From Butyriboletus loyo (Eukaryota > Basidiomycota > Agaricomycetes > Boletales > Boletaceae), in NCBI GenBank assembly GCA_038093515.1, contig JBBPSI010000061.1, positions 1 through 64,000 on the forward strand: 64,000 nucleotides of DNA, read 5' to 3'. The position numbers and the translations under genes are program-made. Every line of letters begins with the position of its first letter. Within the stretch, counting starts at the first letter, position 1. The notes under the pieces are model-generated. The model was given only the letters and a program-made list of their open reading frames with translations, did not search any database and was not told the DNA's origin. Shown piece after piece: positions 47,249 through 60,026 of the stretch.

Positions 47249-48805
47249 TCATTCGTCCCATTGAACAAGCACATATTCCTCCCGCCAACATTCAACTTTG
47301 TCGTCGTCGTCCAGGCAGCAGTCGCTCCCACACGAAAACACCATGCAGGTACCCCATTCCATTCCCCGGCTCCCCGGCTCTTTGTTGCGTTCGAGCACAT
47401 CTTGCACCGCCTTGATCCTTTGTTCATCTGTCAGTTTCCGTGCATCCAGATGCTGGTCATCGACCGAGTCTCTCAGGACGTTGATCAGATTAGGCATCAG
47501 CTGGCACTCGAACACCCGGCTCGATTTGCAACAGGGACACGATGGGATCGATGCCGTGCTATAGGAGCGCTTCGTTGGCTGAACAACCTTGAAGTCAGCT
47601 TTCGTGACGGGGAGAGGTGCCTGGGTAGCCGCAGGGAATAGTAGCTCGAAAACCTTGTCGGATGCAAAAGGTAGAGGGATGCCTTTAAGTTCGTAGCTGC
47701 AAGGCACAGGTTTTTGGTCTAGTCCAGATATCATCCATATGCACCATAGTGACCCACCGAAGACATTGCTCTCCCGTAAATCCAACGCGCTTCGTGAACT
47801 GATCGAATACATTGTCTATCTGCAACGAGTTCTCGTACGTTTCCAGCACCCAGGTTGAATCTTTTCCGGTTTTACCGTCCGCTTCAACGGGATCCTCTAG
47901 TCTGGCACTCGCCGGGGTCTTTGTTTTGGGAGGCTGTGGGATGTACTCGGAAAGTGTGGACAAGTATACTGCAGGGTAGGACGGTGCCGCGGCCCAGAAT
48001 GACTCTGTCACTCTCGTCGAGGCCATAGCTGTGATGAGGGAGTCCGCGGTAGACGAAGAATCGTCGCTCTCCGCGTCACTGCCATAGCGGGCTTGCTCGG
48101 GCTGACCTGGGATATCCATCGCAGGGCCGAAAATTTGGTCACCCAAACCAAAAGTTAACGGTTCGGTCGTGATTTTCATCTGGGGGCCGATCGACAAAGT
48201 AGGGATGGATACCGGTGTAGTTACTCACAGAGAATGGATTAGCCGACGTTGTTACGTTTGGAGAGGTAGTAGTCTTCTGTTGCCCAGTCCTGCGTGTTTC
48301 CTTTTTCTCGAGCTTGGCTGCATAGGCAACGTTATACCTCGAACCACGCCATGCCCGTATGCTGTTCGTATTTAAGATGCATGACTTGCTCGTACCAAAT
48401 CTTGCCTACCTTCCAGCCTGTCTTTGACAAGTGGAACGAGCACAACCCCAGACATACAACGCACGGTCCATGGGGCTCTGTTCGAATGGACACCACACCT
48501 GGAGGAGGAGCTCCATAGGATTCGAGCAGACTTTGCACTGGGAAGAGGAAAAGGGGAGTTCCCGTGAAGGCAAGAACGCCTTGAAAAACGAGATACAATT
48601 AAATCCGGATTGACATGTTGTTCGTACATTGGACAAGAGACTGAGCTCGTACAGGAAGACCACCGATGCGAGAGACTGCAGCATCTTTGAGGTCAGCATC
48701 GGTCTCCACACTCCCGTCGGGAACGCCAAGGAGAACATCCGTCTCCATGCCGCCGCCGATCTCCTCGTCGGAATCGGACCAGTCGTCCTCGGTTGAGACA
48801 GACAT
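47249..48805 (-). CDS. tsr4: PDCD2/Tsr4 family protein, uS5 chaperone
   Basis: Tsr4 binds nascent ribosomal protein uS5 (Rps2) and aids 40S assembly. ATG 48805 opens MSVSTEDDWSDSDEEIGGGM then DTDVLLGVPDGSV-like sequence. A Cys-rich PDCD2 N-domain follows (CKVCSNPMELLLQVWCPFE, ALYVWGCARSTCQ). An acidic linker reads RYGSDAESDDSSSTADS. The PDCD2_C domain has VFDQFTKRVGFTGEQCLR, YELKGIPLPFASDKVFELLF, SIPSCPCCKSSRVFECQLMP and MEWGTCMVFSCGSDC, ending EEYVLVQWDE at 47249. Introns fall after IGGLP and after QCLR, among others. It is divergent from MSC2 across about 336 bp. Confidence 0.9.
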
Positions 48806-49141
48806 ACTGTTGAAAAGGAGGTCAGCGGGGAACGGATTAACGGCGAGATGTGAAATAAGGATCAGATATGCATGAATGGTAAGAATTGAAAAGACTCGTC
48901 ACAAAGGACAGCGAGAGGAAACCTCGCGCAGAACATATCAGACTCGTCATCTATGTGTTCATCCAATATGAAGGAAAAGACTCGACCGTTGACTTACCTG
49001 ACTTGAGGGTGTTGAACAGAAAGACAAGAACGACGCACAAATTTTATCCGCATGCGATCGCAGATGGGAAATGATTTCCTTGTTTGGATGGGAGTTGTCA
49101 CTGTCAGGTTCACTGTCACCGACTCGTGTTTCGCTCGCCGG
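48806..49141. promoter_or_regulatory. Divergent promoter region, PDCD2/Tsr4 and MSC2
   Basis: About 336 bp separate the two start codons if MSC2 begins at 49142, or 265 bp if it begins at the in-frame ATG 49071. The interval should hold both promoters; no specific element can be named. Confidence 0.5.
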
Positions 49142-52100
49142 AATGTCTGCCACGGATGCACGGACGCGTAGAAAGATCAGTTTACAGCCAGCCAGGGTCC
49201 TCACCGTATCGTACGTCCCTCACGTCCTCTCCACCCCACACTCATTAATTTGCCCCAGACTTGGTACACGCGCATTTCCCAAGATAGTCCTCTCCAACAT
49301 CCTCTTTGTCCTTGCACTCTTTGCCGCAAAGGAGTCCCTGCTCTCTTACGATGTCGGTGTCTTCTGGGTCCTCATGAGGGTTCTCGCCTTGGGTGCCCTG
49401 GGCATGTTAGTCTGGGAGGGTCTGACTTTGCACTTTTCGAAAGGACCCAATATCGAAGTAGGCCATTCCCATCCTTATCTCCCGTATTGTTTCAGAATGC
49501 CGTAGTGGACAGCGCTGGGCGTATCTTCCCTCTTGCTCTTCGTACAGCAGGCAGCACTTTATACTGCCCTCTATCGACTGCCTTCTCTGCGGTATGTTCA
49601 CCGTGTTACCTTGTCACAAGGGAAAAAATTCACCCCTTTCCGACAGTGTCATCCTATTCGTCCATTTCTCCTCTTCCTGGGTTGATGCGATGGTAACATC
49701 TCCTTACCTCGGCTGAAATACCACTTAATTGTCGCTGCCAGATGTCTCGTCCCCTCATTGTGGCGTCCTCCTTCGTCCTTTCCTTTTTCGCTGATATCAC
49801 CCTGTCCCACAGAACTCCTGCCAACATCCTCCCTGGTTATGTCTGTGTCATACTCCACGGCTTAGCTACGTATGCTTTGGAGCATCTTCGGGGTGTCTTG
49901 TCACCTACAATCAGTCCTACCGTGACCACTGCCGCGAGTACATTTGGCGCTGCATTGCTTGGCCTTCCCCTCTATGCCTTCAGGCGAGCAGTGGTAAGCT
50001 TCTCTGTCATATAGATTGTTTTTCACCTGACTCCCTCAGCTCGATTCCCGCCCGTCGCCCGTCGTTCCTTTGCTATCATTAGCTGTTCTCCCTCTCCTCA
50101 CTCTTAATACTGTATTCTTGACACCAGACACCAAATTGAAACAGTATAATTCTCACCAAGCCGTCCAACTGTTTCTGCTGTCTTATCCTTTGACTTTCCT
50201 CGTTGCTATTGCCTTGGGATATCTTGGATCTTCCCAGCACCCACATTGGATTGATCTCGTTCTCGGCACGATGCTCTACTATGGTATGATGCATGGCAGC
50301 CGGGAGAGTGTCTACTCACTTGCATTATCACAGCAGGGTGTTCGGACAAAGCCCAGACACCTTCGTCTTCTCCACGGACACCGATATCAAAACTCGTTCG
50401 CTTTTACCTAAATTCCATCCTTTCGGAGAACGAGTCTAGAAAAATCTTTTATTTTTTAGCACTAAATTTGTGTTACATGCTCGTACAAATGCTCTACGGT
50501 GTTTGGACGAACAGCCTGGGACTCATTTCAGATGGTGAGCGATCCCATACGGGTGTGTCTCAATGTATGTTGAGAGCGAATATCCAGCGATTCACATGGC
50601 ATTTGATTGTCTGGCTATTGGTGTCGGATTACTAGCTTCAGTCATGGCTAAGTGGCCTCCAAATGAACGGTTCACTTACGGGTAAGTTTTCCTCACATTC
50701 CGATGTGTAGAGATAATTATGCTGAGGTCCGTACAATGTCTTTTCTTTCGTCGTAGGTATGGCAGAATCGAGACATTATCGGGTTTCGCGAATGGAATAT
50801 TTCTTATCCTGATTTCAATTTTCATCGTGTTCGAAGCAGTCCAGCGACTGTAAGCCAAAGCGATGCATCAAGTGTTGTGCTGATAATCTGAGTCATCCAA
50901 TTTACCAGTTTAGACCCCCCGGAGATGTCGACGAACCAGCTCTTACTCATCAGCTCTCTCGGACTTGGCGTAAACTTGTTTGGCATGTTTGCAATGGGGG
51001 GTCACCACCACCATCACCATCATGTACGTGTATTGAATTACCGGGTGGGATGTCTGATGAAATAATGGTCGATATAGGGTCATAGTCATGACCATGATTG
51101 CGGACACGGACACGACCACGACCATGAGGATAAGCATACTCATGCTACTCATTCACGTCCACACGATAAGCATGCCCATCATTCAAACAACCATGGGACT
51201 AGTTTACCTTGCCATGATCATGCCAGTCATCACCAGAATTCAGATTCGCATACCTCCGATTCCTACGACCACCGTAAGCACAACAGTGCTCATCGCCACA
51301 GCTATGCTAGTGTGGCATCTTCACAGCAGGATTCGCATTCACAATTCGATCACCACCATGAACGACAAGAGAGTGAACCTTCGCATACCCACTCTCATGT
51401 ACATGAGCATTCCGACAGATCACATTCTAATTCCCACTCTTCACCTGCTGATGTGGAACAAATCCAACATAATCCGAAGTCTTCCACGATCAGAGGACGA
51501 AAACCTCATTCTCGTAGCTCATCACTACAAATTATTACCCTCAAAAATAATCAATCATCAGCCACAGTTCAAGTTCCATTTCCGTTGTCATCTCCTGTGG
51601 ATTCGCCGATCTCCCCTAATTATCCCAGCACATTCAAGCATGACCACCATCCTGTCCATCACCACCATGATGTTGGTCACGGACCTGCCGCCCACTCCCA
51701 TGGGCACGATCATGCTCACGAAAGCCACAGTCATAACATGCGTGGGGTATTCCTACACGTAATGGCGGTATGTTGCCTCTTGTTTTTCCAGGACGAGTCT
51801 CAACGACATCAGGATACCCTTGGCTCAGTGGGAGTTATTGTTTCGACACTCCTTATTCAGTACTACGGGTGGACAGGCTTTGATCCTATCGCTTCCCTCT
51901 TCATTGCTGTGCTCATTGGTGCGAGTGTGGTCCCCCTCGTCATTGACACTGGGCGGGTGCTCAGCTTAGAGATGGGAGACAACGAAAGTAGGGTTGCAAT
52001 GGCTCTAAAGGATGTAAGTAATCCATGCATTCAATAAAGAATAACAATACCTGACGTGTGTCGCTCCGTACAGCTCGAACACGTGGAAGGTGTTGCGTCG

Positions 52101-52313
52101 TATTCTTCCCCACGATTTTGGCCCAAAGACTCCTCGAGCGTTATTGGTTCTATCCATGTCCAACTATCGTATTCTGTTTCTCGGTCACATCCTTCCGACA
52201 TGTCAAGCAATAAAGAGTCGAGTATCGACTCTGTGCTGAAACGTGTGGAGGCTCTTTTGAAAAGCAGGATACCTGGACTAGAAGAGGTCACGGTACAGCT
52301 GGAGGAACCGTAG
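49142..52313 (+). CDS. msc2: MSC2-like zinc transporter (cation diffusion facilitator)
   Basis: Msc2 moves zinc into the ER and Golgi lumen. I start at ATG 49142 (MSATDARTRRKISL); an in-frame ATG at 49071 is also possible. The N-terminal half has extra membrane spans typical of Msc2 (FPKIVLSNILFVLALFAAKE, VFWVLMRVLALGALGMLVWE, YNSHQAVQLFLLSYPLTFLV). The CDF core reads YGVWTNSLGLISDAIHMAFD, YGYGRIETLSGFANGIFLIL, then a very long His/Asp loop starting GGHHHHHHHGHSHDHD, and VFLHVMADTLGSVGVIVSTL with GFDPIASLFIAVLIGASVVP. The zinc-site pairs HxxxD and HxxxD are present. Stop is at about 52313. At least nine introns are needed. Confidence 0.92.
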
Positions 52314-52976
52314 GTGTGGTAGTGTAGTCTGGATGGACCTTTGGTGGTGCTTGCACCTGAATATGTGGTAAATTAATCTCTTACAAGCGATGCCTTACAG
52401 GCACTCTGATGTGTGTGAGTCAGCCATTAGCTGTGGTGTATGAATGTAAGTTATTCTAGTGCAATACTATACTCCTGTACACGATATTGCCAGAGGAGGA
52501 GTATTCTAAAACATGGGCACTAACCAGCGCTTAATTAACCTTATAAGTTAGTAATGACGGAACGGCGTACTGAAAGGGGCTGCGGGAACTCTTGCTAAAT
52601 TCAACACTCAATACCCATTTCTATTTCGTACATAGTAAGAATACACTATCCTACACCTCCTGTAGGTTCTGTGGGTCTCTAGAGTGTCGAGAATGTGTTG
52701 TTTTGCGAGGCTTTTTGAGATTTGCATGACATTTTCACCAAGGTGGGAACGATAGTATCCATATAGAAGGATCTGTTCTCTCATTTTGCTTCAGCCACTC
52801 GTTGCGTGTCGAACTCGGAAACGTCAAGACCACGTAGTGCAGCCTGGGTCGTGTTTCAGCTTGCGGCATTCGAAGGCATCGCCTCGTTATACTAGTTTTA
52901 CCAGTGACTCTCAGATCAGCTGAATCGACACCACGTCCTGACACAGTCCAGGTTCCAATTGGCCGGTCTTCAACTC
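52314..52976. other. Intergenic, VRG4 upstream region
   Basis: This 663-bp gap lies between two plus-strand genes. No RNA gene, repeat or exon was recognised. It holds the MSC2 3' end and the VRG4 promoter. Confidence 0.5.
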
Positions 52977-54539
52977 ATGGCAACGTCAAAGGACGGATCT
53001 GAGGAGGATGCAGCAGAACTGAAGAGGAATATCGCGACCGGCAACCAGAAAGACAACAATGCTGCTCCCTCCGTTGGTGAGTGAATGCCATCCCAAATCT
53101 CAGCCAGTGTATTCGAGCCAGCTTTCAATTTCAGGACTGTCGATTATCTCTTATTGTATCGCCTCTATCCTCATGACTGTCGTGAACAAGGTATGCTACC
53201 CTATACACTCCATATCAAATGATTCACTCCAGCGTAGTTCGTGGTATCTGGACGTCAGTTCAATATGACCTTCCTTCTGCTCTCTCTGCAAAGTATCGTC
53301 TGTGTTGCATGCGTGGTTGCTGTCAAGAAGTTCGGCATTATTTCGTTTCGAGATTTCAACATTCAGGATGCAAAAGCATGGCTTCCTGTGAGCGTCTTGC
53401 TCGTCAGTGTTATATACACTGGTTCCAAGAGTCTTGTAAGCGCCTAGTCCATGGGTCGTCCATTTTCATCTCTGAAGCAATTCTTCGAAGCAATACCTCA
53501 CCATACCCGTCTACACAATTTTCAAGAACCTGACCATTATCCTTATAGTATGTCTCACCTCGTGGCTGAGTGACATTCCTCATCATTCTATTTTAGGCAT
53601 ACGGGGAAGTTATATGGTTCAATGGGCGGATAACCGGGCTCACAATGATTGCGTTCCAGTTAATGGTAAGTGTCGTGCTATAACGATACGGGCGGATCGC
53701 GAGTGAGCTTATGCCCGCTTACAACACATCAGATACTTTCTTCGATACTTGCAGCATGGACGGATGCGAGCAACGTAGCGGATACAGTTGGCGATATTCC
53801 ACCAGCCAGTGTAGCTATGGGCATTGGCCTGGATCTCGTCTCCTCTGTTATGAAGAGGTTGCATACAGGGTACTTCTGGATGTTGTTTAATTGCTTGGCG
53901 AGCGCTGCTTATGCAAGTTCTTTTCAGCTTCGCCTTGGAGAAATACTAATGATCACTCTCTGACAGGTCCTGCTGATGCGGAAACGTATCAAGATCACAG
54001 GGTTCTCCGACTGGGATTCGATGTTTTACAACAATTTACTCTCAATTCCTATACTGGTCGTGTTTTCTATCATTTTGGAAGACTGGCGAACAGAGAATCT
54101 TTCCCGTAGCTTGTAAGCACACTTGGCCAATCCGAGTCTCGTCCTGCATACAAACGATTAGGCACTCTCAATAAGCCCGGAAGAAACGCGACATTTGCTC
54201 CTGTTCGCTATCGCGTTCTCTGGCGCAGCAGCAGTTGGTATATCGTATACTACTGCTTGGTGTGTCCGGACAACAAGCAGCACGACATACAGGTCCGTGT
54301 CTCGGATCGTCGAGAGCGCAGTGTGACTAACGCTAGGTCGCAGTATGGTTGGCGCGCTGAACAAGCTCCCAGTGGCTGCATCTGGGATGCTGTTCTTTGG
54401 CGATGCGATTACGATTGGATCGGTCTCCGCGATCGGGGTTGGTTTTTTTGCGGGTGTCATGTATGCGATTGCGAAGAACAATCAGGGGAAGTTGGAGAGC
54501 AAGGGACCGAGTATTCTACCACTCTCTAATCGGAACTGA
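52977..54539 (+). CDS. vrg4: GDP-mannose transporter, Golgi
   Basis: Vrg4 exchanges cytosolic GDP-mannose for GMP across the Golgi membrane and so feeds protein and lipid mannosylation. ATG 52977 opens [20 protein letters not shown]. The membrane spans read [59 protein letters not shown] and [16 protein letters not shown]. The nucleotide-binding motif [18 protein letters not shown] is present near the end. The C-terminus is ILPLSNRN with stop at 54539. Around eight short introns are needed, including one before [15 protein letters not shown] and one between SSTTY and SMVGALNK. Length and motif order match the family. Confidence 0.94.
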
Positions 54540-54823
54540 TAGTGATATTTATCCCATGGTGTGTTATCACAAACGAGTGTTTCTGCTTCAAAGTTGCAGG
54601 GTTGGGCAGCCGATGTGATTCTGGAATGGAGTTAGGGAACGAGTGCGGAGATGATGCAGAAAATCCCGCCTTAATGCCGGGACAAGGGAGCCCGGAGGCG
54701 GACAGGCTGACTCGTCTAGTATGCCCGGTCACGTTAACGTTGGCTCAGAGATCTTACAATAGGGCCTTTGCCCATTTCAACCCATTTTGTGGCTCTTGTT
54801 GCCTTTCATTCCCTCCCACCATC

Positions 54824-57800
54824 ATGGCTGCCCCTTCGCAATCCCTCCACCCTGCGAGGCTCGCTCACACCTTTATCGCGTCGCCCAGTGCGCCAAGCAC
54901 TCCTGTGCACAACATCCAGACGATGCGCAGGAAGGCCGCTGGACACAGCGGTCCCCTCACTAAGATCCTTGTAGCAAACCGTGGGGTAAGTCGACGTAGC
55001 ACTCTCCGTTCGACGATCTCGATGCGATACTGTTCACTAGGAAATCGCTATCAGAGTGTTCCGGACAGCCCATGAATTGGCTATGCACACCGTCGCGATC
55101 TATTCATTCGAAGATCGCCTCTCTGCTCACCGCCAGAAGGTGCGATTGCAAAACTAGTCATAAGCATGCGATCTCCCTAACGTATCAGACAGGCCGATGA
55201 AGCGTACCAAGTCGGGAGAGGTCTGACTCCTGTTGGCGCGTATCTCGCACAGGACGATATCATCAGAATCGCTCTCGAACATGGCGTTGACATGATCCAT
55301 CCTGGGTACCCACTGCTGCTTATCTTATGGTATCTGTATTGAATGCTTTCGTAGCTATGGCTTCTTATCCGAAAACGCCGCCTTCGCGCGAAAGGTCGAG
55401 CAGGCTGGTATCGCGTTTGTTGGACCCTCCCCTGAAGTCATTGATGGTCTTGGTGACAAGACCAAAGCCCGTACATTGGGTATATGCGCCGATACGACAT
55501 CACGCATATCCAAGGCTGACGCGACATCTTTCAGCTATGAAAGTCGGTGTACCAGTCGTCCCCGGAACACCGGGTCCCGTCGAGTCGTATCTCGACGGAG
55601 AGTCATTCATCACAGAATATGGCTTCCCAGGTAGAGTCTGTTTCATACACATGCATCTCCATGCAGTTGGTCGACGACTCCTTTGCAGTTATTATCAAGG
55701 CTGCCATGGGCGGAGGTGGTCGTGGTATGCGTGTTGTACGCCAGCAGTCTGACTTCCAGAATGCCTTCGAACGTGCTGTTTCCGAGGCTAAGTCTGCTTT
55801 CGGAGATGGTACGGTCTTCATCGAGCGTTTTATCGAACGCCCTAGGCACATCGAAGTCCAAATTCTGGCGGACGCGATTGGTAACACCATCCACCTCTTC
55901 GAACGTGACTGTTCGGTGCAAAGGCGTCACCAAAAGGTCGTCGAGGTCGCGCCTGCCACACATCTCCCTGAAGAGCTCCGTCAAGCTATCTTGGCTGATG
56001 CCATCAAACTTGCCAAAAGTGTGGGGTACAGAAACGCTGGAACTGCCGAGTTCTTGGTCGACCAATTGGGCAGACATTACTTCATCGAGATTAACCCCCG
56101 TATCCAAGTCGAGCACACCATCACTGGTACGAGCCTCATAGCCGTGTTCGTGGTTTTCCGTCCCTGATGTGGTTTCATGGTATTGTAGAGGAGATCACTG
56201 GTATTGACGTCGTCGCTGCCCAAATCCAGATCGCTGCAGGCGCGACTCTTCCCCAGCTTGGCTTGACCCAAGAGGCTATTACTCGCCGAGGCTTTGCGAT
56301 TCAGTGTCGTATCACCACCGAAGATCCGGCAACTGGCTTCCAGCCAGACACCGGAAAAATAGAGGTATACCGTAGTGCAGGTGGTAATGGTGTTCGCCTC
56401 GACGCATCTTCCGGTTTTGCTGGCGCACAGATCACGGTAGGCATCCAAAAGATTTACAACTATATTTGGGTTAAGCGTGCGCTCTCGTATAGCCACACTA
56501 TGATAGCTTGCTCGTCAAGTGCACGGTTAGCGGTACGACATACGAAGTCGCTCGTCGCAAGATGCTCCGTGCCCTCGTCGAGTTCCGTATCCGTGGTGTT
56601 AAGGTCTGCCGAAAACCAGTATGGTCTCAAGACCGAGTTAACGTCCTCCTTAGACCAATATCCCCTTCTTGTTCCGCCTCCTCACCCATGATGTCTTTGT
56701 TGGTGGAAAGACCTGGACAACGGTATGTATTAGAGTTCCAGGTTATAGTTTTTTTTTCATGTTATTTTAGTTTATCGACGATACTCCGGAGCTCTTCAAA
56801 CTTGTACAGAGCCAAAACCGTGCTCAGAAGCTCCTCGCATACCTCGGAGATCTCGCAGTCAACGGGAGTTCTATCAAGGGTCAGTCTGGCGAACCAGGTC
56901 TCAAAACCGAAATTGTTATCCCCAAGTTGGAGAATCATGAGGACCCAGCCGGACCACCCATTGATACCACATTACCATGTCAGCTAGGTTGGCGTAACAT
57001 CATCGTCGAGCACGGTCCCGAAGCCTTCGCTAAGGCCGTACGGGAGTACCCAGGCACGCTTATCATGGACACAACATGGCGAGACGCTCACCAATCACTC
57101 CTTGCTACTCGTCTAAGAACTATTGATATGGTCAATATCGCGAAAGAGACCAGTTATGCCCTTGCCAACGCTTTTAGCTTGGAGATGTGGGGTGGTGCCA
57201 CGTTTGACGTTGCCATGCGATTCCTGTACGAGGATCCTTGGGAGCGCTTGGTCCGTTGAAGTCTGATGCGTCGGTGACTCGCTCGCTGACACATATCCTT
57301 AGCGTACCCTCCGCAAGTTGGTGCCTAATATTCCATTCCAGGCACTTGTGCGTGGTGCCAACGGCGTTGGATATACCAGCTATCCGTAAGTTCTTGGAAG
57401 CTTTTGCAACGCCTGTTCATTTCCGTTGCAGTGACAATGTTATCTACGACTTCTCCAAGAAAGCTGTGGAGAATGGCCTCGATATCTTCCGTGTCTTCGA
57501 CTCCTTGAACTACTTCGGTAAGTGTACCAGTAGTTAAAGGGCCGACCAACCATTGACCAGTATAATTCCGACAGAAAATGTAAGGGTGAACGTATGAATG
57601 CGATGTCGTGTGTGCTGACCTTCATCCAGATGAGGATTGGTATCGACGCTGCCAAGAAAGCCGGAGGTGTTGTTGAAGCCGTTGTTTGCTACAGCGGTGA
57701 TGTTGCTAGCACCAAGGAAACAAAGTATACCCTTGAGTACTATCTGGATTTCATCGACAAACTTGTCAAAGAAGGTGTTCACATCATTGGTGTGAAGGAT

Positions 57801-59726
57801 ATGGCTGGCCTGCTCAAACCACAGGCAGCGAAAATGTGGGTGGTCCTTCTGTGATTATATATGCCATGTGAATTGAGTGACAAATTCTGGCAGCCTCATA
57901 GGAGCCATCAGAGAGAAGTACCCTGATATTCCGATCCACGTCCATTCCCATGACACAGCCGGAATTGCGATTGCGTCTATGTTGGCGGCCGCGGCTGCTG
58001 GCGCCGACATCATCGATGTTGCCATTGATAGTAAGGACTAAAGACCATGTTCACACACATCGTTACTCATTAATGTGACAAGGCATGTCTGGGTTGACTT
58101 CGCAACCGTCGATGGGAGCAGTCTGCATGGCGCTGGAGCAGACAGATTTTGGAACGGGTATTCGCTATGCTGACATCCAGGCACTGAACTCGTACTGGAG
58201 TCAAGTTCGCATGCTTTACAGCTGCTTTGAGGCTAATGTCCGTGCATCGGACTCGAGTGTCTTCGATCATGAGATGCCAGGAGGACAGTACACAAATCTC
58301 ATGGTAGGAACCGAACCTCGTGGCATCTGCGTTGCATGTTGGCTTATTGCCTGTGTAGTTCCAAGCTGCGCAACTTGGCCTCGGAACACAATGGACAGGT
58401 AAACTGTATTTTCATTTTTCTAGATGTTTCTCCTACTAATACACTGCGACGTAGAAATCAAGCAGAAGTATATTGAAGCCAATGCGCTTGTGGGTGGAAA
58501 CTACTGCCAATCGCGTTGGAAGCTCATTCGCCCTCTAGTGCGGTAACGTTGTCAAAGTTACGCCAACATCCAAGGTAGTCGGTGACTTTGCACAATGGAT
58601 GACGTCGAACTCCCTCTCCAAAGAGGACGTGCTCTCTCGTGCAGAGCAACTTGACTTCCCCTCATCTGTTGTTGAGTTCTTCCAAGGCTATCTTGGGCAA
58701 CCTGTGGGAGGCTTCCCAGAGCCATTGCGTACCAAGGTCATCAGGGACAAGCCAAGAATCAACGGCCGCCCCGGTGCTACGATCGGACCTTTGGACTTCA
58801 GAAAGATCAAGGCCGATCTGCGCAGCAAGTTCGGAAAACACATCACCGATGTAGACGTGTCCTCGTATGTCATGTACCCTAAGGTTTGTGGTGCCTATTT
58901 TGTTCCCGTCACTTTGCGCGGACCCTTCATGTTAACTCCGCCAGGTGTTCGAAGAGTACCAGGGATTCCTGGAGAAAAACGGCGACCTGAGGTGCGTGAT
59001 CCTCTGTAATCTGGAACTGGACCGATATGGATCAGTCTCGTATAGTGTACTTCCCACGCGGTACTTTTTGGGTCGCCCGGCCACTGGAGAAGAGATGCAC
59101 GTCTCTATTGAAAAGGGAAAGACCCTCATCATCCGTCTAATGGCAATAGGACCCGTTGTGGAGGGCCGTGCCCAACGTGATGTTTGGTTCGAAGTTAACG
59201 GCGAGGTAATACAAGGGACATTTGATGTTGCATGGAGGTTTTACTGATATGTATTCCCTGGTGTAGGTACGCGCGGTATCTGTTGAGGACAAGAACTCTG
59301 CAGTGGAGACAGTCTCGCGGGAGAAGGCAACCTCTGACCCTGGTTCGGTCGGTGCACCAATGTCGGGTGTTGTCGTTGAGGTCAGAGTCAAGGAGGGTCA
59401 GGGGATCAAGAAGGGTGATCCTCTTTGTGGTCAGTGAAATGAATGCGTTTCCACCCAAATTACTCTGTTAACATGATTTATTCCCTGCTCACCTCCAGTC
59501 CTGAGTGCTATGAAGGTATGTAGGCATGAAACAATCTTGTTCTCATCATCTGACTGGGAGGGTGCTCAGATGGAATCTGCGGTCACCGCACCTGTTTCCG
59601 GCCACATCAAACGCGTTGTTGTCCAAGAAGGTGCGTGGGTTTTCTCCTATCGGAATCAGTCCGTGACTTTGGCTTCCAGGTGACTCGATAAACCAAGGAG
59701 ACCTGACGGTGGAAATTGTCCACTGA
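54824..59726 (+). CDS. pyc1: Pyruvate carboxylase
   Basis: The enzyme uses biotin, ATP and bicarbonate to turn pyruvate into oxaloacetate; fungal forms are usually cytosolic. ATG 54824 opens [20 protein letters not shown]. The biotin carboxylase domain reads [51 protein letters not shown] and [15 protein letters not shown]. The carboxyltransferase domain reads [43 protein letters not shown] and [11 protein letters not shown]. The C-terminal biotinyl domain has [14 protein letters not shown], with the acceptor Lys in AMKM, and ends [11 protein letters not shown] at 59726. Over 15 short introns are needed; one lies directly after the AMK codons. Confidence 0.96.
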
Positions 59727-60026
59727 GGTAAGGCAAGGGCTGTGTCACAATAATTGCGACATACAATGTATACTAGTATCTGCATACTGGTGAAATCAAC
59801 ACTGGTTGTTGTACTTTTTTCGGGGGCGAACAAAATAGATCTTCATGTCCGCTGGCAGGGTGAGAGGATCTAAATTTGAAAGATATCAAGAGCCGCACTG
59901 CACCCGACCTTCCATAGACAGCGATAATTTTCAGTGCAGTGGGAACGCAGGCAGCGGGAGATGACGTGAAACGAGTTCTATCTTATCATCATCATCAATG
60001 AAATTCGATAACATTAATGTTCCTCC
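59727..60026. other. Convergent spacer, pyruvate carboxylase / nitronate monooxygenase
   Basis: This 300-bp stretch lies between two stop codons of converging genes. It contains short CAT repeats near 59988. No other feature was seen. Confidence 0.5.
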
